Source of the DNA: Glandiceps talaboti
Taxonomy: Eukaryota; Hemichordata; Enteropneusta; Spengelidae
Reading direction: 5' to 3'
Length of the DNA: 64,000 nucleotides
Assembly: GCF_964340395.1 (NCBI RefSeq)
Contig: NC_135550.1
Location: forward strand, 28,701,176 to 28,765,175
Positions 61,901 to 64,000 of this stretch are shown here, one piece after another. Within the stretch, counting starts at the first letter, position 1, and each line of letters starts with the position of its first letter. The position numbers were made by a program, and so were the translations under genes. The notes beneath the pieces are model-generated. The model saw nothing but the letters and a program-made list of their open reading frames with translations, was not told the DNA's origin and made no database searches.

Positions 61901-62529
61901 ATGATGCATGCTTTGTCAAGAATTGTGTGCGTGAATTTTTATTTTGTGCAAATTAACAAACATCTTGTTGACAATAATCAGAAGCACATTCTCATCTATT
62001 TCCTTCCAGTAAAATAGTTGGTATGTTAGTTGGTAGTCGTATCATTGAAGATGCCAAGGAACTAACTGGTAATATAACTGATACACTACATGTCCCAACC
62101 ATTGCAAGACATGCCATGAATAAAGATATGCATGGACAACCATATATGGGATTACCTGGTTTGGGAAGGTAAGAAGTCAGGGTCATAACCTCATTCCTTT
62201 AAATTTGGTCATTTTCATGAAACTGTATTGATTATTCTAAATTGGTGTCCTGTAATGTTAAAATTTCATTAAAAGTTATTTTGAATGGAATGATGTTTTA
62301 TACATGAGTTATATGCAATATTGTCTTTCTTTCCTGTGGCAGTCGACCGTCTGTGTCAGCGTTTGGAATAGACTTCTTCAAGAAAGGTGAAGAAGAAGTG
62401 AAGGATCATCCACTTGGCTACAAGATGCGACTAAGACGACGGAGGGGACTGACACCATCATCAAGTATAGACTATGAAGATGATGAAGAACCAGACTCAC
62501 CCACTGCAGTGGACCAGAATGGTACCAAG
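1..62529 (+). CDS. RyR: Ryanodine receptor gene, internal part (94 exon candidates)
   Basis: Encodes the homotetrameric Ca2+-release channel of the ER/SR membrane; this window carries much of its cytosolic shell. The exons were found by reading RyR-like peptide blocks and joining them at GT/AG borders with matching phases. The order of domains is exactly that of animal RyRs: RyR repeats 1-2, SPRY2, SPRY3, RIH, RyR repeats 3-4, calmodulin-binding segment, RIH-associated domain, EF-hands and U-motif. Diagnostic blocks include [37 protein letters not shown] and AHSRLWDA. Two RyR repeat pairs and two SPRY domains exclude an inositol-trisphosphate receptor. The coding sum is about 11.4 kb including alternative candidates. 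The gene is open at both sides: the first exon begins before base 1, and no pore exon is seen before base 64000. Exon coordinates are given in the domain entries below; they are read by eye and not supported by transcripts. Confidence 0.97.
2043..6421 (+). CDS. RyR: RyR exons: SPRY2 domain
   Basis: Exons 2043-2163, 2732-2828, 3319-3396, 3715-3773, 4676-4740, 5711-5815 and 6305-6421, continuing from SGKW in the exon ending at 1923. The SPRY beta-sandwich is marked by [46 protein letters not shown] and [12 protein letters not shown]. In vertebrates SPRY2 faces the cytosol near sites for partner binding. The exon 3715-3773 ends in LYLGQ and the next begins DLHALKYF. The 5' splice site between them has been amplified into a 42-bp array (separate entry), so this join may vary. 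The domain continues through MWYSREQP and VTRIPAG to the linker. Confidence 0.95.
3100..3290 (+). mobile_element. LINE 3' end fragment
   Basis: Within the intron between 2828 and 3319, bases 3126-3174 read [14 protein letters not shown] followed by a stop. This resembles the common C-terminal end of CR1/L2-type reverse transcriptases (FKxxLKTHL). The tail continues through CACTATATAA into an ATT run at 3264-3286, as expected for a non-LTR element 3' end. Only the last part is present, so it is 5'-truncated. The family assignment is inference. Confidence 0.5.
3757..4178 (+). repeat. 42-bp minisatellite spanning an exon end and its 5' splice site
   Basis: Ten head-to-tail copies of 42 bp. Each copy holds the last bases of the exon (TTATCTTGGCCAA), a strong donor (GTAAGTC) and the first intron bases. 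The first copy is the true exon end at 3773; donors recur every 42 bp, the last after base 4151. The unit is 14 codons in the exon frame and has no stop, so read-through adds [14 protein letters not shown] per copy until TAG at 4179-4181. Only one substitution is obvious (TTTGG to TTTAG near 4043), which suggests recent expansion or homogenisation. It lies in SPRY2. Confidence 0.95.
4300..4590 (+). repeat. Degenerate 48-bp minisatellite
   Basis: GGTGAATG recurs at 4363, 4411 and 4459, with a GACAGGCTAGGTAAAA block in each 48-bp unit. More decayed copies lie on both sides. It sits in the same intron as the 42-bp array, about 100 bp upstream of the acceptor at 4676. Confidence 0.8.
6744..9440 (+). 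CDS. RyR: RyR exons: Ser/Gly-rich linker between SPRY2 and SPRY3
   Basis: Exons 6744-6904, 8252-8368 and the 5' part of 8928-9609, the longest exon in the window (682 bp). The first encodes a glycine run at its end, the second an acidic stretch followed by TKAAMM. That short block is shared with vertebrate RyR1 (KKAAMM), which fixes the register. The third encodes about 160 residues rich in Ser, Arg and Thr with [17 protein letters not shown] and RRSPLPTT. These have basic residues before serine and look like possible kinase sites. The region is not predicted to fold and is a likely fast-evolving insertion. Phases 2, 1, 1, 2 agree. Confidence 0.9.
6905..8251 (+). other. 1.35-kb intron
   Basis: Phase-1 intron between the Gly-rich exon and the next linker exon. 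It holds a short CTGT tetranucleotide run at about 7051-7084; otherwise I see only AT-rich unique-looking sequence with no coding block. Confidence 0.7.
9420..11540 (+). CDS. RyR: RyR exons: SPRY3 domain and following strand
   Basis: The 3' part of exon 8928-9609 plus exons 9947-10118, 10275-10361 and 11351-11540. Motifs in order are [66 protein letters not shown] and LQFELGR. These match the third SPRY domain of animal RyRs nearly block for block. The last exon begins [10 protein letters not shown] and carries PTPQCPSR and WSRVP, the post-SPRY3 segment. The intron 10362-11350 holds a degenerate TGTTG/TGTCA-rich tract at about 10560-10680. Confidence 0.95.
11957..17274 (+). CDS. RyR: RyR exons: junctional solenoid
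   Basis: Exons 11957-12038, 12428-12549, 12814-12889, 13367-13549, 14250-14396, 14614-14651, 16555-16632, 16880-17037 and 17176-17274. They encode alpha-helical repeats that link the SPRY layer to the RIH domain. Recognisable blocks are [88 protein letters not shown] and FRSTPQEQ. The 13367 exon carries an insertion rich in Pro, Ser and Glu relative to the vertebrate protein. All join phases agree (1, 2, 1, 2, 2, 2, 1, 1, 0). Confidence 0.94.
14784..15966 (+). repeat. 33-bp minisatellite (about 35 copies)
   Basis: The unit is ATACAGGGGGCATGAACATA followed by TAACTGTTATACA, with variants (AAACATA for GAACATA, TTATATGACAGTACA, and a few shortened copies lacking TGT). The first copies (14784-14980) are decayed, the centre very uniform. 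Because 33 is divisible by three, long open frames appear on both strands; these are artefacts. It begins about 130 bp after the exon ending at 14651 and runs into a SINE. Confidence 0.95.
15990..16325 (+). mobile_element. tRNA-type SINE, 5'-truncated
   Basis: Starts with an RNA polymerase III B-box-like GGTTCGAGCCCC at 16008-16019, but no A box is seen before it because the 33-bp array lies there. A central body follows with CTTGGGCAAGATTTTAACC and a 3' tail AAAGTGCTTTGAGC...GAAAGCGCTATATAAG ending in an ATT-rich run (16305-16325). This is the arrangement of tRNA-derived SINEs with an L2-like tail. The family cannot be named without a library search. Confidence 0.75.
17812..17868 (+). repeat. 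CA microsatellite
   Basis: Uninterrupted AC dinucleotide run in the intron 17275-17981. Open frames here are shadows of the repeat. Confidence 0.97.
17982..21118 (+). CDS. RyR: RyR exons: charged linker (DR3 position) and RIH-type domain
   Basis: Exons 17982-18243, 18716-18840, 19174-19322, 19654-19867, 20161-20293 and 20879-21118. The first encodes [12 protein letters not shown], then a Glu-rich and Gly/Asn/Lys-rich stretch at the place of the acidic divergent region 3 of vertebrate RyRs, here short and of mixed charge. The rest is helical: [81 protein letters not shown] and LDFLK-like [10 protein letters not shown]. This is the RIH (RYDR_ITPR) domain shared with IP3 receptors. Exon 19654-19867 adds about 30 Ser/Ala-rich residues ([13 protein letters not shown]) before the core resumes. 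Confidence 0.95.
20555..20735 (+). repeat. Short tandem duplication, about 55-bp unit, three copies
   Basis: CTCACATTAGTGTTATCTTA recurs three times with GATGGCCAGTGTCA between copies, in the intron 20294-20878. Confidence 0.85.
21669..24974 (+). CDS. RyR: RyR exons: central helical domain
   Basis: Exons 21669-21888, 22253-22506, 22994-23166, 23354-23574, 24137-24227, 24402-24542 and 24811-24974. Blocks in order: [24 protein letters not shown], an acidic loop, [96 protein letters not shown] and [12 protein letters not shown]. The Val-Pro in SLVPL matches the dipeptide implicated in FKBP12 binding in vertebrate RyRs. The loop after 21888 ([11 protein letters not shown] type, start of exon 22253) is more acidic than in RyR1. 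Phases agree throughout. Confidence 0.95.
22676..22880 (+). repeat. GTGTGGTGTA-type pentanucleotide tract
   Basis: About 200 bp of TGTGG/TGTAG units with late TGCAG variants, in the intron 22507-22993. The G/T strand is nearly free of C and A, giving strong strand asymmetry. Confidence 0.95.
23807..23953. mobile_element. Small foldback element (MITE-like)
   Basis: Left arm 23808-23843 (GCAAGTAAATAAAAAC..TTAGTATTGAGCTTT) is an imperfect inverted copy of right arm 23915-23952 (AAAAGCTCAATGCTAAAACA..CTTGC). The internal spacer is about 70 bp. No coding sequence. It lies in the intron 23575-24136. Confidence 0.6.
25389..26931 (+). CDS. RyR: RyR exons: RyR repeat 3 and phosphorylation hot spot
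   Basis: Exons 25389-25467, 25849-25938 and 26791-26931. They encode the third RyR repeat: [42 protein letters not shown] and [16 protein letters not shown]. The last exon ends [11 protein letters not shown]. In vertebrate RyRs this is the loop with the well-studied PKA/CaMKII serine (RKIS in RyR1), so RRLS is its likely counterpart. The exon end is directly followed by the 30-bp microexon candidate at 27459. Confidence 0.95.
25581..25728 (+). repeat. GT microsatellite with GTGGGT-rich tail
   Basis: Pure TG run to about 25648, then GCGCACGCGTGCGTGGGTGG-type variants to 25728. It lies in the short intron 25468-25848. Confidence 0.96.
27459..27488 (+). CDS. RyR: Candidate 30-bp microexon (cassette) after the RRLS site
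   Basis: Acceptor CCCTTTAG ends at 27458 and donor GTGAGT starts at 27489. The exon reads [10 protein letters not shown] in phase 0-0, so inclusion or skipping keeps the frame between SKSSL and [11 protein letters not shown]. Vertebrate RyR1 has no matching block, as expected for a lineage-specific or alternative exon. It adds Ser/Thr residues next to the phosphorylation loop. Good splice sites and frame are the only support. Confidence 0.6.
28179..30497 (+). CDS. RyR: RyR exons: RyR repeat 4
   Basis: Exons 28179-28256, 28526-28601 and 30374-30497. They encode [55 protein letters not shown] and [15 protein letters not shown], the fourth RyR repeat, which pairs with repeat 3 around the phosphorylation loop. 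The first exon end is duplicated with its donor just downstream (see entry at 28214). The second intron is filled by a 123-bp minisatellite. Confidence 0.95.
28214..28316 (+). repeat. Duplicated exon end with second 5' splice site
   Basis: Bases 28214-28258 (exon tail and donor ATGCAGGTG) are repeated at 28270-28315 with one change (ATG to AAG in GACATGTCC). The second copy again ends ATGCAG|GTGTTC. A second small duplication (TTCAATCATTATGTGAGTGT block) follows at about 28316-28413. Read-through from the true exon meets TAA at 28263-28265. Confidence 0.9.
28806..30035 (+). repeat. 123-bp minisatellite (ten copies)
   Basis: CACACTACTGGATTGGTATC recurs about every 123 bp from 28831 to 29957. 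Each unit also carries GAGAGGTGAGAACAG or GAAGAGGTGAGAACAG, which resembles a donor (GAG|GTGAGA). There are two variant families (AGTAGTGGATGAGAG and AGTCTTGGGGAAGAG). It fills the intron between RyR-repeat-4 exons. Confidence 0.95.
31123..31155 (+). CDS. RyR: Candidate 33-bp microexon after RyR repeat 4
   Basis: Acceptor TTGAAG ends at 31122 and donor GTAAAG starts at 31156. The phase is 2-2, reading [12 protein letters not shown] between YKLQ and GKQPLGPQ, so it can be used or skipped in frame. It is rich in Glu/Arg. The acceptor is poor in pyrimidines close to the AG, so confidence is moderate. Confidence 0.5.
31690..32880 (+). repeat. GGGATGGGGATGGCTTGGGT minisatellite, split by a transposon
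   Basis: Degenerate copies of GATGGGGATGGCTTGGGTGG occupy 31703-31800 and resume at 32730-32875. The 929-bp inverted-repeat element between them therefore inserted into an existing array. Confidence 0.8.
31801..32729. mobile_element. Non-autonomous DNA transposon with long terminal inverted repeats
   Basis: The ends CCCATTCTGAATAAAATCC (31801) and GGATTTTAATCAGATTGGG (to 32729) are inverted copies. Similarity continues for about 70 bp, including GTGTACACGTC and GTTACGTTTACTGTCG on the left and their complements on the right. No transposase is encoded in the 929 bp. Inside are three diverged units of about 150 bp (from about 31950, 32100 and 32250) sharing GCTTGAACAGATCTCATT and GCAGCCATTTTGTT. 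I could not define a target-site duplication because the flanks are repetitive. Confidence 0.85.
33915..36963 (+). CDS. RyR: RyR exons: bridging solenoid, first part
   Basis: Exons 33915-34048, 34557-34609, 34967-35091, 35332-35381, 35760-35820, 36150-36388 and 36882-36963. Blocks: [102 protein letters not shown] and [15 protein letters not shown]. These align with the region of vertebrate RyR after repeat 4 (IEKRFAFGFLQQLL, FFAKILLPLI and so on). Phases agree at every join. Confidence 0.95.
37268..37350 (+). repeat. CAT trinucleotide tract
   Basis: About 27 uninterrupted ATC/CAT units, followed by imperfect copies to about 37450. Apparent poly-His and poly-Asp frames are repeat shadows inside the intron 36964-37522. 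Confidence 0.97.
37523..37552 (+). CDS. RyR: Candidate 30-bp microexon
   Basis: Acceptor TTTTTGCAG ends at 37522 and donor GTAACC starts at 37553. The phase is 2-2, reading [11 protein letters not shown] between YVN and NRPAIGEL. Vertebrate RyR1 runs straight from YVEKLRPALGE, so the skipped form is the ancestral-looking one. The strong acceptor supports it; the donor is weaker. Confidence 0.55.
37553..39111 (+). other. 1.56-kb intron
   Basis: Between the microexon and the exon at 39112. AT-rich, with no repeat or coding block that I can recognise. Confidence 0.6.
39112..44370 (+). CDS. RyR: RyR exons: bridging solenoid, second part
   Basis: Exons 39112-39251, 41337-41472, 41870-41923, 42328-42443, 42932-43110, 43443-43513, 43910-43997 and 44113-44370 (the 42-bp exon at 40733 is listed separately). 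Blocks: [121 protein letters not shown] and [10 protein letters not shown]. The last exon corresponds to the vertebrate NFKREEQNFVVQNEI segment. Its donor GTATAG at 44371 is weak. All phases agree. Confidence 0.94.
39557..39582 (+). repeat. TTTG tetranucleotide run
   Basis: Six units of GTTT in the intron 39252-40732. Confidence 0.95.
39655..40000 (+). repeat. Old degenerate tandem repeat, about 52-bp unit
   Basis: About seven diverged copies of AAAGCTGTTTGT..TTGATTTATGCTACTGTC..CCCTAT. The decay contrasts with the uniform arrays elsewhere in the gene. Same intron as the TTTG run; the rest of that intron shows nothing I recognise. Confidence 0.7.
40733..40774 (+). CDS. RyR: Candidate 42-bp cassette exon
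   Basis: Acceptor TTTTTGTTAG ends at 40732 and a strong donor GTAAGT starts at 40775. The phase is 1-1, reading [14 protein letters not shown], rich in Gln and Asn. With it the protein reads TANM-VANQ...PSS-DLTT; without it TANMGDLTT. Vertebrate RyRs have a loop of variable length here. Splice sites and frame are the only support. Confidence 0.6.
42446..42705 (+). repeat. 37-bp minisatellite starting at a 5' splice site
   Basis: Seven copies of AAGTCACATCTCACATCAAA plus CATGTCTGACTTGGTTT. The first copy begins at intron base 3 of the donor GTAAGT (42444). The GT itself is not copied: later units begin TTTAAGTCAC, so the donor is not multiplied. Later copies carry CGCGTCTCACATAAAATGTG changes. 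Confidence 0.95.
44371..45506 (+). other. 1.1-kb intron
   Basis: Between NFRREEQ-type exon and the duplicated exon pair. It has a local doubled segment at about 45160-45240 (CTGAAATAAAACATC and TCGTCTGGCT repeated), otherwise nothing I recognise. Confidence 0.6.
45507..45581 (+). CDS. RyR: RyR exon, copy A of a homologous exon pair
   Basis: Starts after TCTCTTTCAG and ends before GTAAGA, phase 0-0, 25 codons beginning [18 protein letters not shown] and ending in a basic KRKKPPT. It corresponds to KDTDEEVREFLQNNLHLQG of vertebrate RyR1, just upstream of the calmodulin-binding region. Joined to 46412 it gives PPT-GQWANNW, in frame. Copy B lies only 73 bp downstream. Confidence 0.85.
45655..45717 (+). 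CDS. RyR: RyR exon, copy B of a homologous exon pair (possible alternative)
   Basis: Starts after TTTCTTCCAG in phase 0 and reads [18 protein letters not shown], 10 of 18 residues identical to copy A. The only phase-0 donor I can find is AAG|GTGGAG at 45718, giving a 21-codon exon that would join 46412 in frame; it is weak. Without it the frame runs through an ATTC tetranucleotide run to TGA at 45958. The short gap to copy A makes joint inclusion unlikely, the classic layout of mutually exclusive exons. The 3' end is uncertain. Confidence 0.5.
45806..45842 (+). repeat. ATTC tetranucleotide run
   Basis: About nine CATT units in the intron after copy B. Confidence 0.95.
46412..47333 (+). CDS. 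RyR: RyR exons: calmodulin-binding region
   Basis: Exons 46412-46552, 46734-46846 and 47240-47333. The second encodes [24 protein letters not shown], written here only by its ends: a Trp anchor in SAW, the basic KKxxWRR and QRKRAV runs, and the Cys of MACFRM. This matches the vertebrate calmodulin-binding helix (KKAVWHKLLS, then VVACFRM), including the cysteine linked to redox control. The third continues [20 protein letters not shown]. The intron before 46734 carries a tandem duplication next to the acceptor. Confidence 0.95.
46615..46733 (+). repeat. 60-bp tandem duplication ending at a 3' splice site
   Basis: CATCCCAATGTAACCATGGA and CAGATTAAGATATTT occur twice, 60 bp apart. The first copy ends ACTGTCATACATCCC and the second ACTGTCATACAG, the functional acceptor of the calmodulin-binding exon. 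Only the second has the AG. Confidence 0.9.
47907..50374 (+). CDS. RyR: RyR exons: acidic linker and core solenoid
   Basis: Exons 47907-48010, 48273-48324, 48493-48555, 48972-49071, 49425-49504, 49822-49898 and 50301-50374. Blocks: [32 protein letters not shown], an Asp run with [67 protein letters not shown] and [18 protein letters not shown]. These align with vertebrate [16 protein letters not shown] and VLDLNAFERQNKAEGLG. In the channel this solenoid sits above the pore and contacts the EF-hand module. Exon 48493-48555 carries seven Asp in a row. Confidence 0.95.
49560..49625 (+). other. Perfect short hairpin in an intron
   Basis: GAGAACCTCTGAGGTTCTC at 49596-49614 has a 9-bp perfect stem around one base, flanked by GATTGCCCTATAAGGATGG. 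It may be a fragment of a dispersed repeat. No function is evident. Confidence 0.4.
51070..51955 (+). repeat. 33-bp minisatellite (about 27 copies)
   Basis: Unit CCCAGTAGTCAATACATGGA plus CACACCCACATGA, alternating with CACTTGA copies. The 3' part (from about 51565) has shortened and mutated copies. Long frames on both strands follow from the three-divisible unit and are not genes. Confidence 0.96.
52596..52968 (+). repeat. Compound CA microsatellite
   Basis: About 370 bp of CA with GCACAC and ACTCAC interruptions. Three inserts of ATGCATTACATACAC (52688, 52723, 52887) show internal block duplication. Confidence 0.97.
53860..54960 (+). repeat. Dispersed-type repeat with about 301-bp tandem units
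   Basis: GAGACTCCATTCAAGTGTCT recurs near 54141, 54442 and 54743, each followed by AAGCTTTCTT, TTTGACCTTGACCTTC-like and GGGTCAATTATC blocks. That gives three units, the last partial. The lead-in (53860-54115) has TCCGTCAGTCC and TTTCTCAGACATGC, a style also seen inside the transposon at 31801. No coding capacity. Confidence 0.75.
55388..57595 (+). CDS. RyR: RyR exons: RIH-associated domain
   Basis: Exons 55388-55468, 56142-56230, 56410-56466, 56871-56942 and 57409-57595. This is the most conserved cytosolic segment: [87 protein letters not shown] and [18 protein letters not shown]. It matches the RIH-associated domain of RyR and IP3 receptors and leads to the EF-hand module. Phases agree (1, 0, 0, 0, 1). 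Confidence 0.97.
55679..55857. mobile_element. 179-bp palindromic foldback element (MITE-like)
   Basis: Left arm ATCTGATCAAGGAGAAGG..TTTACTGTATTTC and right arm GAAATACAGTAAATAAAG..CCTTGATCAGAT pair over about 70 bp, with a loop of about 40 bp near 55745-55790. No coding sequence. It lies between the exons ending at 55468 and starting at 56142. Confidence 0.8.
57947..59285 (+). CDS. RyR: RyR exons: EF-hand pair
   Basis: Exons 57947-58017, 58302-58367, 58616-58695 and 59182-59285. After [17 protein letters not shown] come two EF-hands. The first loop, [12 protein letters not shown], has D1, N3, D5, G6 and E12; the second, [12 protein letters not shown], has D1, N3, D5, G6 and E12. Both are canonical Ca2+ loops, whereas the first loop of vertebrate RyR1 (near GLISKKD) is degenerate. 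The pair sits on the side of the core solenoid and is linked to Ca2+-dependent inactivation in vertebrates. The intron after 58367 has a 20-base G run. Confidence 0.96.
58423..58442 (+). repeat. G20 homopolymer
   Basis: Twenty consecutive G, preceded by GGGGA, in the 248-bp intron between the exons ending at 58367 and starting at 58616. Length is uncertain in any assembly. Confidence 0.9.
59688..60662 (+). CDS. RyR: RyR exons: U-motif
   Basis: Exons 59688-59745, 59934-60010, 60378-60457 and 60564-60662. Blocks: [66 protein letters not shown] and [16 protein letters not shown]. They match the vertebrate segment [14 protein letters not shown] through [10 protein letters not shown], which clamps the C-terminal domain of the pore. 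All joins are in phase. Confidence 0.97.
60856..62529 (+). CDS. RyR: RyR exons: hydrophobic helix region and basic/acidic tail
   Basis: Exons 60856-60941, 61408-61602, 62010-62168 and 62343-62529. The second has a hydrophobic helix ([16 protein letters not shown]) followed by more apolar residues across the splice join; it aligns in position with the alanine-rich helix stretch before divergent region 1 of RyR1. The last exon ends with a RLRRRRG basic patch, an acidic [10 protein letters not shown] patch and QNGTK. In vertebrates the S1 helix follows after divergent region 1; its exon is downstream of this window. The last exon end is the start of the 48-bp donor array. Confidence 0.92.
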
Positions 62530-63850
62530 GTATGGAATAATTATAGATATGGCCATAGACCTTCTCAGAGTGTTACCAAGGTATGGAGTGATTATAGATA
62601 TGGCCATAGACCTCAGAATGGTACCAAGTTATGGAATAATTATAGATATGGCCATAGACCTCAGAGTGGTACAAAGGTATGGAATAATTATAGATATGGC
62701 CATAGACCTCAGAGTGGTACAAAGGTATGGAGTAATTATAGATATGGCCATAGCCTTCAGAATGGTACCAAGGTATGGAATAATTATAGATATGGCCATA
62801 GACCTCAGAGTGGTACAAAGGTATGGAATAATTATAGATATGGCCATAGACCTCAGAGTGGTACAAAGGTATGGAATAATTATAGATATGGCCATAAACC
62901 TCAGAGTGGTACAAAGGTATGGAATAATTATAGATATGACCATAGACCTTCTCAGAATGGTACCAAGGTATGGAATAATTATAGATATGGCCATAGACCT
63001 TCTCAGAATGGTACCGAGGTATGGAATAATTATAGATATGGCCATAGACCTTCTCAGAATGGTACCAAGGTATGGAATAATTATAGATATGGCCATAGAC
63101 CTCAGAGTGGTACAAAGGTATGGAATAATTATAGATATGGCCATAGACCTCAGAGTGGTACAAAGGTATGGAATAATTATAGATATGGCCATAGACCTCA
63201 GAGTGGTACAAAGGTATGGAATAATTATAGATATGGCCATAGACCTCAGAGTGGTACAAAGGTATGGAATAATTATAGATATGACCATAGACCTCAGAGT
63301 GGTACCAAGGTATGGAATAATTATAGATATGGCCATAGACCTCAGAGTGGTACAAAGGTATGGAATAATTATAGATATAGCCATAGACCTTCTCAGAGTG
63401 GTACCAAGGTATGGAATAATTATAGATATGGCCATAGACCTCAGAGTGGTACCAAGGTATGGAATAATTATAGATATGGCCATAGACCTCAGAATGGTAC
63501 CAAGGTATGGAATAATTATAGATATGGCCATAGACCTCAGAGTGGTACAAAGGTATGGAATAATTATAGATATGGCCATAGACCTCAGAGTGGTACAAAG
63601 GTATGGAATAATTATAGATATGGCCATAGACCTCAGAGTGGTACAAAGGTATGGAATAATTATAGATATGGCCATAGACCTCAGAGTGGTACAAAGGTAT
63701 GGAATAATTATAGATATGGCCATAGACCTCAGAGTGGTACCAAGGTATGGAATAATTATAGATATGGCCATAGACCTCAGAGTGGTACCAAGGTATGGAA
63801 TAATTATAGATATGGCCATAGACCTCAGAGTGGTACAAAGGTATGGAGTG
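62515..63850 (+). repeat. 48/51-bp minisatellite multiplying a RyR 5' splice site
   Basis: Twenty-seven full units plus a partial one. Each starts with the exon end CAGAATGGTACCAAG (or AGTGGTACAAAG), then the donor-like GTATGG and intron bases AATAATTATAGATATGGCCA. Five units carry an extra TCT (51 bp). Unit length keeps the exon frame with no stop, reading [16 protein letters not shown] per copy, until TGA at 63883-63885. The last donor is after base 63840, so full use would add 437 residues. One copy has GTTATGG and one GAG before GTATGG. Confidence 0.95.
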
Positions 63851-63885
63851 ATTTGACTCCACTAGGTTCCCTGACCAAACAGTGA

Positions 63886-64000
63886 AACATCATTACACTG
63901 TTAACATCTAGAGTGATTGACATGGAAGCTACATAGTCACTTCAAAACTAGATTCAATTCCAAAAAGATGTCGTCATCTCTAGAACTGTTCAATCTTAAG
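63886..64000 (+). other. Intron sequence to the window end
   Basis: Follows the array and the read-through stop. No exon or repeat is seen. Confidence 0.6.

Noticed and set aside
1-62529. Inositol-trisphosphate receptor
   Set aside because: IP3 receptors share RIH and RIH-associated domains but lack SPRY domains, RyR repeat pairs and the EF-hand module found here.
62573-63862. Minus-strand open frames of 396-429 residues
   Set aside because: Products of the three-divisible repeat unit; open in several frames and both strands, no start context or homology.
62353-63885. A 510-residue protein with YRYGHRP repeats
   Set aside because: It starts inside a RyR exon and continues through the donor array to a chance stop; the first unit already contains a usable splice donor. 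I keep it only as a possible in-frame insertion, not as a gene.

Overview
The window is animal nuclear DNA, AT-rich and full of introns. Nearly all of it is one plus-strand gene for a ryanodine receptor (RyR), the giant Ca2+-release channel of the endoplasmic/sarcoplasmic reticulum. I could string together 94 exon candidates of 30 to 682 bp with GT/AG borders and phases that join without a break. They total about 11.4 kb, or roughly 3,800 codons. The N-terminal part (inositol-trisphosphate-receptor-like N-terminus, MIR, first SPRY) lies upstream of base 1, and the pore (S1-S6) lies downstream of base 64000. Insertions relative to vertebrate RyRs, two canonical EF-hand loops and the repeat content suggest an invertebrate bilaterian (for example a lophotrochozoan or invertebrate deuterostome); I cannot name the species.

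Layout: RyR repeats 1-2 (1-1923); SPRY2 (1863-6421); Ser/Gly-rich linker (6744-9440); SPRY3 (about 9420-10361); junctional solenoid (11351-17274); charged linker and RIH-type domain (17982-21118); central helical region with the Val-Pro FKBP-site dipeptide (21669-24974); RyR repeats 3-4 with an RRLS phosphorylation hot spot between them (25389-30497); bridging solenoid (33915-44370); a duplicated exon pair (45507/45655); calmodulin-binding segment (46734-46846); acidic linker and core solenoid (47907-50374); RIH-associated domain (55388-57595); EF-hand pair (58616-59285); U-motif (59688-60662); and a hydrophobic helix region and basic/acidic tail (60856-62529).

The most unusual content is at the exon-intron borders. 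Two minisatellites span a coding exon end together with its 5' splice site: ten 42-bp copies at 3757-4178, and 27 full 48/51-bp copies plus a partial one at 62515-63850. Both keep the exon reading frame, so each copy carries a possible splice donor and use of a later one would insert multiples of 14 or 16-17 residues. A third exon end is duplicated once with its donor (28214/28270), and a fourth array (37-bp unit) starts two bases inside an intron (42446). There are also four short, phase-symmetric microexon candidates (30, 33, 30 and 42 bp) and a pair of homologous adjacent exons that may be mutually exclusive. Together these suggest a receptor whose splicing can vary at several regulatory surfaces.

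The introns also hold other minisatellites (33, 33, 48, 123, about 150 and about 301 bp units), long CA/GT and CAT microsatellites, a 929-bp inverted-repeat transposon, two small foldback elements, a tRNA-type SINE fragment and a LINE tail. I see no second protein-coding gene and no RNA gene.
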